DNA of 64,000 nt from Actinophytocola sp. Lineage in GTDB: Bacteria > Actinomycetota > Actinomycetes > Mycobacteriales > Pseudonocardiaceae. Under the pieces are notes generated by a model, which was not told where the DNA came from, did not search any database, and saw only the letters and a program-made list of their open reading frames with translations. This document shows positions 17,305 to 25,293 of this stretch, in pieces; position 1 is the stretch's first letter; every line of letters starts with the position of its first letter. The position numbers and the translations under genes are program-made. The stretch spans positions 1 to 64,000 of the forward strand of contig NZ_WHTD01000014.1 in NCBI RefSeq assembly GCF_009379765.1, read 5' to 3'.

Positions 17305-20300
17305 ATGTTTCCCGACGGCCTGCACGACATCGATCTCGCCGAGCTCGAGGACGCCGCCGGCGCCGCCTCCTACGACAGAGGTGCCCGGTACGCGCGACAG
17401 CGCGCGGTCGTCGCAGTGCGGTGGGATGCGTCGCAACACATGCTGCACGGGACCGTGCAGGGAAGAGCCGACGTCTACGAGACATCGGCGTCCTTCTTCG
17501 CCGACGGCGGAGCGGCGCCCGAGTTCGAGCTCGGCGAGTGCAGCTGCCCGGTCGGATACAACTGCAAGCACGTCGTGGCGCTGGTGCTCACCGCGTTGGG
17601 TGCTGGCCGTCCCAGCCCCGCGCCCAGCAGGCGTCCGCGCGTCCCGACCTGGGAGGAGTCCCTCGGATCGCTGCTCGACTCCCGGTCGGACGGTCCCGCG
17701 AGCCGGTCCGGCGACACGCCGCTGGCCATCGAGCTGACCCTGGCGCCGGGGGCACCTCGGCTGCACGGTCCAGCTACGGCCGGGCCGACGTTGCGGGTGC
17801 TGGCCAGGCTGGTGCGGCCCGGCAAGAACACCTGGGTGAACTCCGGGCTGAGCTGGAGCAGGCTGAGCACCCCGCACTACTACTTCGACGACTACCTCGC
17901 CTCGCACGTGCGGCTGCTTCAGGAGCTGTACGCGCTGTACCGGTCGCGCGGCAACCAGTCCGGCTACTACTCGTCGGAAGTGAAGTCGATCGATCTGTCC
18001 TCTTTCGACAGCCCGATGCTGTGGTCGGTGCTGGACGATGCCGCGGCGATCGGCCTGCGGCTGGTGCACGGCAGGAAGCGGCTGGGTGCGGTGGACCGGT
18101 ACGGCTCCGCCCAGCTCTTCCTGGACGTCACCCGCGACCGGCCGGCGGGGCCGCTGGTCGTCAGCCCGGTCGTTCGCGTGGACGGAGCACCCGTGGACGC
18201 GGCGCCGGTCGAGTTCATCGGGGCCGACGGCCATGGCGTTATCTACATCGACCGCGCGGAGATCCGGCGGACCACGGAGCACAACGACTGGCGTCTCAAC
18301 CTCGCCAAGCTCGCCGAGCCGGTCTCGCCTCGGCTGCGACAGATGGCGATCGAGAACCGGCGCCTGGAGGTTCCGGCGGCGGAGCAGGCCCGGTTCCGCG
18401 ACGAGTACTACCCCCGGCTGCGCCACCTGGCGACGGTGACCTCGTCCGACGAGTCGTTCACGCCGCCGGCGATCTCCGAGCCCACCCTCGTGCTGCGGGC
18501 CTCCTACGGCGGCGACCACCACCTCGACGTGGACTGGGAGTGGTCCTACCAGGTCGGTGACGCGCTGCTGCGGGAACCGTTACATCAGGTCGCGTCCGAC
18601 ACCGGATACCGGGATGTGCAGGCCGAGCGGACCATGCTCGCCAACCTCGACGTCTCGCTCGAACGGTTCGGGCTGCTCGACACCGATCCGGTGCCGGTGC
18701 TCGCCCCGCACGCGGAGCTCCGCGGCATCGACACCATGCGGTTCACCACCGAGGTCCTGCCGCTGCTGGAGGACCAGCCGGGGGTCGCCGTGGAGATCGG
18801 CGGAGCCCGGGCCGACTACCGCGAGGCGGGCGACTCGCTGACCATCGGTGTGTCCACCGACGAGGTGGCGGGCGAGACGGACTGGTTCGACCTCGGCGTC
18901 ACCATCACCGTCGAGGGGCGGGAGGTTCCGTTCATCGAGGTGTTCCTGGCGCTGTCCAGGGACCAGTCGCACATGCTGCTCGCCGACGGGGCCTACTTCT
19001 CCCTGGAGAAGCCAGAACTGCGGACGCTGCGCGGGTTGATCGAGGAGGCGCGGGCGCTGCGGGAGTCCTCCGACGGCACCCTCAAGATCAGCCGGTTCCA
19101 GGCCGGGCTGTGGGACGAGCTGACCGAGCTGGGTGTGGTCAACCGGCAGGCGGAGGCGTGGCAGCGGCAGGTACAAGGACTGCTGTCGACGGAGGCCATC
19201 GCCCCGACCCCCGTGCCGTCGGCGCTCACCGCGCGGCTGCGCCCGTACCAGGTGGACGGCTACCGCTGGCTCACGTTCCTGTGGGAGTCCCAGCTCGGCG
19301 GCATCCTCGCCGACGACATGGGGCTCGGCAAGACGCTGCAGTCACTGGCGCTGATCTGCCACGCCCGGCAGGCCGACCCGGACGGCGCCCCGTTCCTCAT
19401 CGTCGCGCCGACCAGCGTGGTGTCGAACTGGGTGGCCGAGTCCACGCGCTTCGCGCCGGACCTGAACATCGTGTCGATCTCGGACACGCTGCGCCGCCGG
19501 GGCCAGACCATGGACGAGGCCGTCGCCGGCGCCGACGTGGTGGTCACCTCGTACACCTTGTTCCGCCTCGACTTCGACGACTACAGCGCGGCGTCGTGGT
19601 CCGGGCTGATCCTGGACGAGGCGCAGTTCACCAAGAACCACCAGTCCAAGATCCACCAGTGCGCGCGGCGTCTTCCGGCCCCGTTCAAGGTCGGGATCAC
19701 CGGCACCCCGATGGAGAACAACCTGATGGAGCTGTGGTCGCTGCTGTCGATCACCGCGCCCGGTCTGTTCCCGAGCCCGACCCGGTTCCGCGACTACTAC
19801 GCCCGCCCGATCGAGAAGGGCAGCGACACCGAGCTCCTCGCGCAGCTGCGGCGGCGGGTCAAGCCGCTGATCAAGCGCCGCACCAAGGAACAGGTGGCCG
19901 CCGACCTGCCCGCGAAGCAGGAGCAGGTGCTCGAGGTGGAGCTGACGCCGCGGCACCGCAAGATCTACCAGACCCACCTGCAGCGCGAGCGGCAGAAGGT
20001 CCTCGGCCTGGTCGACGACATGAACAAGAACAGGTTCACGATCCTGCGCTCGCTCACGCTGCTACGCCAGCTGAGTTTGCACGCCGGCCTCGTCGACGAG
20101 GCGCACGACGGCCTCGCGTGCGCCAAGATCGACGCCCTGCTCGAGCAGCTCGCGGACGTGGTCGACGGCGGCCACCGCGCGCTGGTGTTCAGCCAGTTCA
20201 CCGGCTTCCTCGACAAGGTCCGCACGCGGCTGGACGAGGCGGGTGTCGAGTACTGCTACCTCGACGGCAAGACCCGGAAGCGGGCGGCGGTGCTCGACCG

Positions 20301-20622
20301 CTTCAAGAACGGGTCGGCCCCCGTGTTCCTGATCAGCCTCAAGGCGGGCGGCTTCGGGTTGAACCTCACCGAGGCGGACTACTGCTTCCTGCTCGACCCG
20401 TGGTGGAACCTCGCGACCGAGGCCCAGGCGGTGGACCGGACCCACCGCATCGGCCAGACCCGCAACGTCATGGTGTACCGCCTCATCGCCAAGGACACGA
20501 TCGAGGAGAAGGTGATGGCCCTGAAGGCAAGAAAGGCCGCGCTGTTCACGAACGTCATGGACGACGGCAACGTCTTCGGATCCACCCTGGAGGCGGACGA
20601 CATCCGAGGCCTGTTCGACTAG
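17305..20622 (+). CDS. SWIM zinc-finger SNF2 helicase
   Basis: A 1105-residue SF2 translocase. A SWIM finger (CSCPVGYNCKH) lies at about 79-89. A long middle region precedes the SNF2 core, with Walker A DDMGLGKT at 669-676, motif II DEAQFTKN (Gln in place of His) at about 771, GITGTPMENN, and C-terminal motifs SLKAGGFGLNLTEADYCF and AVDRTHRIGQTR. This layout is the common actinobacterial HelZ/HepA-like SWIM-SNF2 protein, of uncertain role in DNA repair or transcription. It stands alone. Its TAG stop is the first part of the CTAG flanking the MITE-like element downstream. Confidence 0.85.
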   Translation: MFPDGLHDIDLAELEDAAGAASYDRGARYARQRAVVAVRWDASQHMLHGTVQGRADVYETSASFFADGGAAPEFELGECSCPVGYNCKHVVALVLTALGAGRPSPAPSRRPRVPTWEESLGSLLDSRSDGPASRSGDTPLAIELTLAPGAPRLHGPATAGPTLRVLARLVRPGKNTWVNSGLSWSRLSTPHYYFDDYLASHVRLLQELYALYRSRGNQSGYYSSEVKSIDLSSFDSPMLWSVLDDAAAIGLRLVHGRKRLGAVDRYGSAQLFLDVTRDRPAGPLVVSPVVRVDGAPVDAAPVEFIGADGHGVIYIDRAEIRRTTEHNDWRLNLAKLAEPVSPRLRQMAIENRRLEVPAAEQARFRDEYYPRLRHLATVTSSDESFTPPAISEPTLVLRASYGGDHHLDVDWEWSYQVGDALLREPLHQVASDTGYRDVQAERTMLANLDVSLERFGLLDTDPVPVLAPHAELRGIDTMRFTTEVLPLLEDQPGVAVEIGGARADYREAGDSLTIGVSTDEVAGETDWFDLGVTITVEGREVPFIEVFLALSRDQSHMLLADGAYFSLEKPELRTLRGLIEEARALRESSDGTLKISRFQAGLWDELTELGVVNRQAEAWQRQVQGLLSTEAIAPTPVPSALTARLRPYQVDGYRWLTFLWESQLGGILADDMGLGKTLQSLALICHARQADPDGAPFLIVAPTSVVSNWVAESTRFAPDLNIVSISDTLRRRGQTMDEAVAGADVVVTSYTLFRLDFDDYSAASWSGLILDEAQFTKNHQSKIHQCARRLPAPFKVGITGTPMENNLMELWSLLSITAPGLFPSPTRFRDYYARPIEKGSDTELLAQLRRRVKPLIKRRTKEQVAADLPAKQEQVLEVELTPRHRKIYQTHLQRERQKVLGLVDDMNKNRFTILRSLTLLRQLSLHAGLVDEAHDGLACAKIDALLEQLADVVDGGHRALVFSQFTGFLDKVRTRLDEAGVEYCYLDGKTRKRAAVLDRFKNGSAPVFLISLKAGGFGLNLTEADYCFLLDPWWNLATEAQAVDRTHRIGQTRNVMVYRLIAKDTIEEKVMALKARKAALFTNVMDDGNVFGSTLEADDIRGLFD

Positions 20623-20787
20623 GTCGTGTCTCGTGGATCTTGGTCGATGGGATTCGTGATCCAGCTGTCTCCTGGCAAGGCGGAGGAAGGCCGCTCATAC
20701 CGGGTTGTATTCGGGCCTTCCGACAACGCGGCCAGGGGGCAGCTGGGCGCGAATACCACGATCCAAGATCCGCGAGACATGGCCTAG
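20619..20787. mobile_element. MITE-like palindromic element flanked by CTAG
   Basis: A 169-bp segment bounded by CTAG at 20619-20622 and 20784-20787. The outer 27 bases are inverted repeats with about five mismatches (core TGTCTCG-GGATCTTGG at left, CCAAGATCC-CGAGACA at right). Inner arms also pair, for example CCAGCTGTCTCCTGG at 20661 with CCAGGGGGCAGCTGG at 20732, so nearly the whole element can fold as one long hairpin. No transposase is encoded. The 4-bp CTAG flanks fit the target site of IS701-type elements, so this may be a non-autonomous derivative. Confidence 0.65.
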
Positions 20788-20818
20788 CACGGGGTCAGCG
20801 ACACGACCGAGCACCCGG

Positions 20819-23800
20819 TCAACTCCCGCGCAAGACCGAAAGGACCTCGTCCGGATCGACCTCGGGATCCAGTTGCCATATCGTGCGTGCGGCACGCAGT
20901 TTGGTGACGAGTTTGTTCAGCAGCGCAGTCTCTTGTTCGGCCGGGCACCCCTGCCGGACCTGCTTTGCGTACCGAAGCGAGTCGACCACCGCGGACTTGA
21001 CCCGCTCGTGTCGCAGATAGGTGTCCAGGTCGGCACGCCAGCCGTCGGCCGCCGCTTCCGGTTCGGCTTCCGCCCACCCGGCGAGCAGCCGGCTCAGTTC
21101 GTCGGACTGGTAGGCCATCTTGTGCACGTGCGCGGCGAGGTCGTAGACCGGGTCGCCGAACAACGCGAGCTCCCAATCGATGAAGACGACGCCCCGCTCC
21201 GTTACGATCATGTTCTTCCGATGCACGTCCGCGTGGATAAGCCGGAATCGGCGTTCGGACAGGCTCGACCAACCTGCGACAGCAGCCGCGAACGGGTCCT
21301 CGGGAAATCCTAGATCGCGGAACAGTCGGGCGGAGTTCGTGCGGTGACGGCGATACACCGCCTCGGTGACGTCGGAAAGTCGGCTTGCGAAGCAAGAGCT
21401 GTCACCGTCGGACGGCCAACCGGGTGGTAATTCTGGCAAGTCCTCCACCGGAACTCTTCGGAGTTCGACGAACAGATTGATGACATCGCCAATGAGGTAA
21501 TCCGGCACGGGTTTCCCGCGCGGAGCGATTCTGTCCAGTACCGGTCCGGCCACAAAGTCGTGCACCTGGAAGACCGGCTTCGTCGAATTCCAACGCAACC
21601 GTGGCGCGGCGGACACAAAAGGCGCTAACGCTCGCAACACTTCAAACTCGGGCCAAATACGCAGATCCATCACATCGGCACCCGGCGCCGGAATCCGCAC
21701 GTTGACCGGACCGTAACTGGTATCGACACGCACGTTGTAGTTGTAGTACCCGGCCGATCGTGACATTGCCGCGCCCGCCTGGTCGTGGAGCCCGGTCGCG
21801 TCCACCCCGACCAGCCGACCCAACACCACATCCATCCCGATCGATGGCGCGCGCCTCGTCGTGGGCAACTGGATCCTCTCGCGGGCTCGCGACGCGGCGG
21901 CCCGAACCGTCGGGTCCGGCGCGCCGACAAGCTCGAGCAGCCGCTCCGCGGTCACCACCAAGGTCGGGTACACCGCGACGGTCTCGAGTTCGGTCACCGC
22001 CCAGCGTGCGCTGCGTCCGGCGTCGTCGAGCCGCCCACGTCGCGCGTGCGCCGCGGCGCGAAACAGCTCCGCTCGAGCCCGGCCGGACCGGTAACCGGCC
22101 CGATCCAGGACGTCCACCGCGGCATCCAGCGCGTGATCCGCACGTTCGAGGTCATCGAGCATGAGATGTGCGATGCCCAACGCCGTGTAGGCCTTGCCGC
22201 ATTCGTGTAGCGCACCGAGTTCGTGCTGTGCCTCGATCGCGGCGCCCGCGGCGGGAATCGCGGCGACCGGGTCGACCAGCGCGAGCAACTCCGCTCGGTT
22301 GGTGCGCACGTTGGCGGCGCCGACCACGCTGTCGGCGAGCCGATAGTGGTTCTCCGCCGCATCGAGGTGTCGCGCGGACTCGGTGAAGTCGAACGCGAAC
22401 CGGTAGGACAGGCTCAGCAGGCGAGAGACATCACCACGGAACTCGTGGTCGTCGGCGGGGCAGCTGTCGAGCAGTTCACCGGCCAGTACTGCCGCGTCGG
22501 CGAACCGGCCCTGACACATGTCAAGATCGGCCGCCCACAGCCCGGCCTGCAGCCGAGACGCACCACAGCCGCGCTCCCACACCTCGCGGCAGATCGACAG
22601 CGCCGATTCGGTTCGGCCGAGCATCCTCCGTGCGTTCGCCGCGGCCACCGCGAGCCGCGCGGGCACGGGTGCGGACAGGTCGGCCGACGGCGGGCCGGCT
22701 AGCGCTTCGGCGCGCTCGGGATCGCCGCGCAGCAACGCCTCCTCCACCTCGAGATAGCGCACCAGCTCCACGATGGCGTCGGTGCGCGCGTCCTCAGGCG
22801 CGGCGCGGAGGTACTCGCGCAGGTCGGCCAGCACGCCGTCGATGCCCTGCTTGCCGCCGAAGGTGGTGATTCGGTCCACGTAGTCGAGCAGGTCGGCCGC
22901 GACCAGGTCGTCGTCGTGCAGCCGGTGCCACGCCGCCTCGCGAAGTGCGACCACGCGGCTGGCCCCACGCCCTGATCCGCGCTCGGCGCGCTGGTCCCAG
23001 AGGGTCCGCATGATGCGGTGCAAGCTCGTGGTCACCGCAGGCGTCAACCGGCGTCGTAGCGCCTGCACCATCAACTGGTGCAGGCGCACCCCGTCGCCGG
23101 CCGACTGGACGAACGAGTAACCCGTCAGCGACTCCCAGGCCAGCGGATGGCCGGGCAGGTCGAAGGCTTCGGCCACCGTCGCGAATATCTCGAAATCAAA
23201 CACTCGTGGCGTGCTCAGCAGTTCGAGCAGGCGGACCTCGTAGGGATCGACGTGCTTGAGGAAGCGCTCGAGCAAGGCCTCGGGAGCAACCGCATGGTGC
23301 AGCCGCGCCCCATCGGTCTGGGCGTCGACCGCGAGGTGCAGGTAGAAGGGCACCCCGGCACTGGACGCCGCGATCGCCCGGAGCTCCGCGAGATCGGTGA
23401 CGCCCGAGGCGGTGAGCAGCTCGTGCCGGGCGCCCATCGGCAAGTCGTCCACGGCGACCGGGTGCAGCCGCACCGCCCACTCCGGATCATGCTGTGGCCA
23501 GCCGGGCGGCTCCCGGCCGGCCATGACGACCAGCCCGGAATCGAGCTGACCGACCAGGTCGCGCAACCAGCCGTCCGCCCCGGCCGGGTTGCCGCCGCGC
23601 CCGAACCCACCGAACAACGCCTCGTAGGCGTCGACGAAAACCACATACGGTGCGGAGCCGGCGACGGCCTCCCGAAGGTCTGTCGAGAACAGGTACCCGA
23701 CCGCGTCGAACAGCTCCTCCAGCGTCAGCTCGTCGAGCACCTGGAGCGTTTCGTCCCGCCGGATCCACTGGCGCCGGCGATATTTGGTCGCGCCGGCTTC

Positions 23801-24250
23801 GATGAGCTTCGCGGCCGTGCCGAATACCGGGACACCGGAGGCGTCGTTCAGCACCTCGGTAAGAATCTCGCTGTGCTCGGCGAAAGCCAGGCGCGAGATC
23901 GGCAGGTGCGGGTTGAGTCGCTGCCACAGCACCGCGTACGCGATGTCGAAGCGATGGAACTTGATCTTCTTTCGGCCGAGCTGTGAGCGCAGGATCGCGA
24001 GCGCGTGCTCGGGTTGGCGTGATGCGGGGACCTGTAGATCAAGCAGTGCGGTCGGGTGCTCCTCCTCGACCCGGCCTCGCAGTTCGGTGAGCAGTCGCGA
24101 CTTGCCGATGCCCCCGATACCGGTGAGCACCATGACCTGTGGCTGGCCGGAGGCGGTGCGCAGTGCCGTGTCGAACGTCGCGAGGATCTCCTCACGATCG
24201 ACGAACGGGCGGCGTACCGCACCGGGACGAAAGCGGGGTCCAATCGGCAT
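20819..24250 (-). CDS. STAND ATPase with TPR-like region and C-terminal APH/choline-kinase-like domain
   Basis: A 1143-residue protein. Residues about 20-340 form an AAA/STAND module with Walker A GIGGIGKS at 44-51 and Walker B YVVFVDAYE near 202-210. Residues about 400-800 are Ala-rich helical repeats of TPR type. From about 830 to the end comes a kinase-like domain: GYYNYNVRVDTSYGPVNVRI, the catalytic loop LIHADVHRKN near 1005, and the metal-binding IDWELALFGDP near 1020. STAND proteins sense a ligand through the repeats, then oligomerise. A phosphotransferase effector at the C-terminus is an unusual combination. It precedes vapBC and the methylase/McrBC island, which suggests a defence role. 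A TTGACA lies at 24315-24310 upstream. Confidence 0.8.
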   Translation of the reverse strand: MPIGPRFRPGAVRRPFVDREEILATFDTALRTASGQPQVMVLTGIGGIGKSRLLTELRGRVEEEHPTALLDLQVPASRQPEHALAILRSQLGRKKIKFHRFDIAYAVLWQRLNPHLPISRLAFAEHSEILTEVLNDASGVPVFGTAAKLIEAGATKYRRRQWIRRDETLQVLDELTLEELFDAVGYLFSTDLREAVAGSAPYVVFVDAYEALFGGFGRGGNPAGADGWLRDLVGQLDSGLVVMAGREPPGWPQHDPEWAVRLHPVAVDDLPMGARHELLTASGVTDLAELRAIAASSAGVPFYLHLAVDAQTDGARLHHAVAPEALLERFLKHVDPYEVRLLELLSTPRVFDFEIFATVAEAFDLPGHPLAWESLTGYSFVQSAGDGVRLHQLMVQALRRRLTPAVTTSLHRIMRTLWDQRAERGSGRGASRVVALREAAWHRLHDDDLVAADLLDYVDRITTFGGKQGIDGVLADLREYLRAAPEDARTDAIVELVRYLEVEEALLRGDPERAEALAGPPSADLSAPVPARLAVAAANARRMLGRTESALSICREVWERGCGASRLQAGLWAADLDMCQGRFADAAVLAGELLDSCPADDHEFRGDVSRLLSLSYRFAFDFTESARHLDAAENHYRLADSVVGAANVRTNRAELLALVDPVAAIPAAGAAIEAQHELGALHECGKAYTALGIAHLMLDDLERADHALDAAVDVLDRAGYRSGRARAELFRAAAHARRGRLDDAGRSARWAVTELETVAVYPTLVVTAERLLELVGAPDPTVRAAASRARERIQLPTTRRAPSIGMDVVLGRLVGVDATGLHDQAGAAMSRSAGYYNYNVRVDTSYGPVNVRIPAPGADVMDLRIWPEFEVLRALAPFVSAAPRLRWNSTKPVFQVHDFVAGPVLDRIAPRGKPVPDYLIGDVINLFVELRRVPVEDLPELPPGWPSDGDSSCFASRLSDVTEAVYRRHRTNSARLFRDLGFPEDPFAAAVAGWSSLSERRFRLIHADVHRKNMIVTERGVVFIDWELALFGDPVYDLAAHVHKMAYQSDELSRLLAGWAEAEPEAAADGWRADLDTYLRHERVKSAVVDSLRYAKQVRQGCPAEQETALLNKLVTKLRAARTIWQLDPEVDPDEVLSVLRGS

Positions 24251-24391
24251 TGTGCGTGATCCTCGTTCCGGTCAGGAAAGGCCGTCCGGGGCTATTCTGC
24301 CGGAAGTAATGTCAAGGCCCAGGCGATACGTGACCACGTCGACCGCCGGCCGCGGGATGGTGACCAGTGCCGGAGCCGCTCCACGAGCAGG

Positions 24392-24796
24392 TCAGGCAGG
24401 CGCTTGGGCCGGGAGGCCAAGCTCACGCGCAGCCGTAGTGAGCTCGCGGTCGTAGGTGACGAACCCGGTCAGGTCTGATCGGAAAGGTTCGGCGGTGGCC
24501 AGGTGTATGGCGTCGAGCGAGCCGAGCCTCGGTGTTCGGTACGCCCTGGCGCGAGCCAGGACGGTGCTGCTCAGGTCGGCGAGGTACACGCCGCGCACCG
24601 CCTGGCCGACCAGGTAGGGCACCCGTTCGTGGTCGACGGTGGCGCGGATCAGGGTGCGGGTGATCTCCAGCTCGGCCAGCTCACTGGTGACCAGCTCGGT
24701 GTCCTCAGGCAGCTGTCGACGCCAGGTACGCAGTGTCTCGGTCTCCGGTTCGCGCTTGATGAACTTCAGCAAGGCACCCGAGTCGAGGTAGATCAC
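24392..24796 (-). CDS. VapC-type PIN-domain toxin (intact copy)
   Basis: A 134-residue PIN RNase with the expected acidic residues: D in YLDSGALLKF near residue 5, E in SELAELEITRTL, D in RLGSLDAIHLATA, and D in FVTYDRELTTAA. It follows the antitoxin with a four-base overlap. Expected activity is Mg-dependent cleavage of a specific RNA, held in check by the adjacent VapB-like protein. A frameshifted paralogue lies at 757-1159. Confidence 0.9.
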   Translation of the reverse strand: MIYLDSGALLKFIKREPETETLRTWRRQLPEDTELVTSELAELEITRTLIRATVDHERVPYLVGQAVRGVYLADLSSTVLARARAYRTPRLGSLDAIHLATAEPFRSDLTGFVTYDRELTTAARELGLPAQAPA

Positions 24797-25083
24797 CGGT
24801 TGCGGTCCCGGTCCCGGTCCGCGACCAGGAGCTCCGACAGGCTTTCGGTATCCGGTGCGAGGTCATCGACGATGTCCGGCATTCCCGACTCGGCCGGGGG
24901 GCGCACCTCGCCGTTGGCGACCATGCTGTGGAGCGTGTCCTCGGCTCGCGGCTCGGGCACCATGCGCAGCACGGGCCTACCCCGGTCGGTCACGACGATG
25001 GAGGCACCGGCCCGGACGCGGGCCACCGCCTTGGAGGGGTTCTGGTTGAGCTCTCGCAGGCCGATCGTCTCCACATCCACCAA
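24793..25083 (-). CDS. VapB/Phd-YefM-type antitoxin (intact copy)
   Basis: A 96-residue antitoxin. The N-terminal Phd/YefM-like DNA-binding domain reads VDVETIGLRELNQNPSKAVA, with the VTDRGRPVLRMVP strand-turn motif at about 32-44. The acidic C-terminal tail (PDIVDDLAPDTESLSELL) is the likely toxin-binding part. The first codon is TTG at 25083 or GTG at 25080. There is no Shine-Dalgarno sequence, and a TACAAT lies just upstream, so the mRNA may be nearly leaderless. The gene overlaps vapC by four bases. Confidence 0.9.
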   Translation of the reverse strand: MVDVETIGLRELNQNPSKAVARVRAGASIVVTDRGRPVLRMVPEPRAEDTLHSMVANGEVRPPAESGMPDIVDDLAPDTESLSELLVADRDRDRNR

Positions 25084-25085
25084 TG

Positions 25086-25104
25086 TACCTACGAATTGTA
25101 GGTA
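25086..25104. promoter_or_regulatory. vapBC operator/promoter palindrome
   Basis: TACCTACGAATTGTAGGTA has perfect 7-bp arms (TACCTAC/GTAGGTA) around a 5-bp centre and ends two bases from the antitoxin start. On the minus strand it contains TACAAT, a good -10 hexamer. Binding of VapB or VapBC here would cover the promoter, as expected for autoregulation. Confidence 0.65.
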
Positions 25105-25293
25105 GGAACCGTGGGAGTTGCCGGCCGCTCATCCAGGAGTGCCGATGCGCGGCCCGCCGGGCGGGCGGACCGGCAAGCCGGAGCTGTGGTCGCTGCTGTC
25201 GATCATCGCGCGCGATCGACGAAGCCACCGGCTCGCGGTTACGTTCCGTGCGGCTAGCCTGTCGGTAGCCGATCACACCGGGGACCCGCTGAC

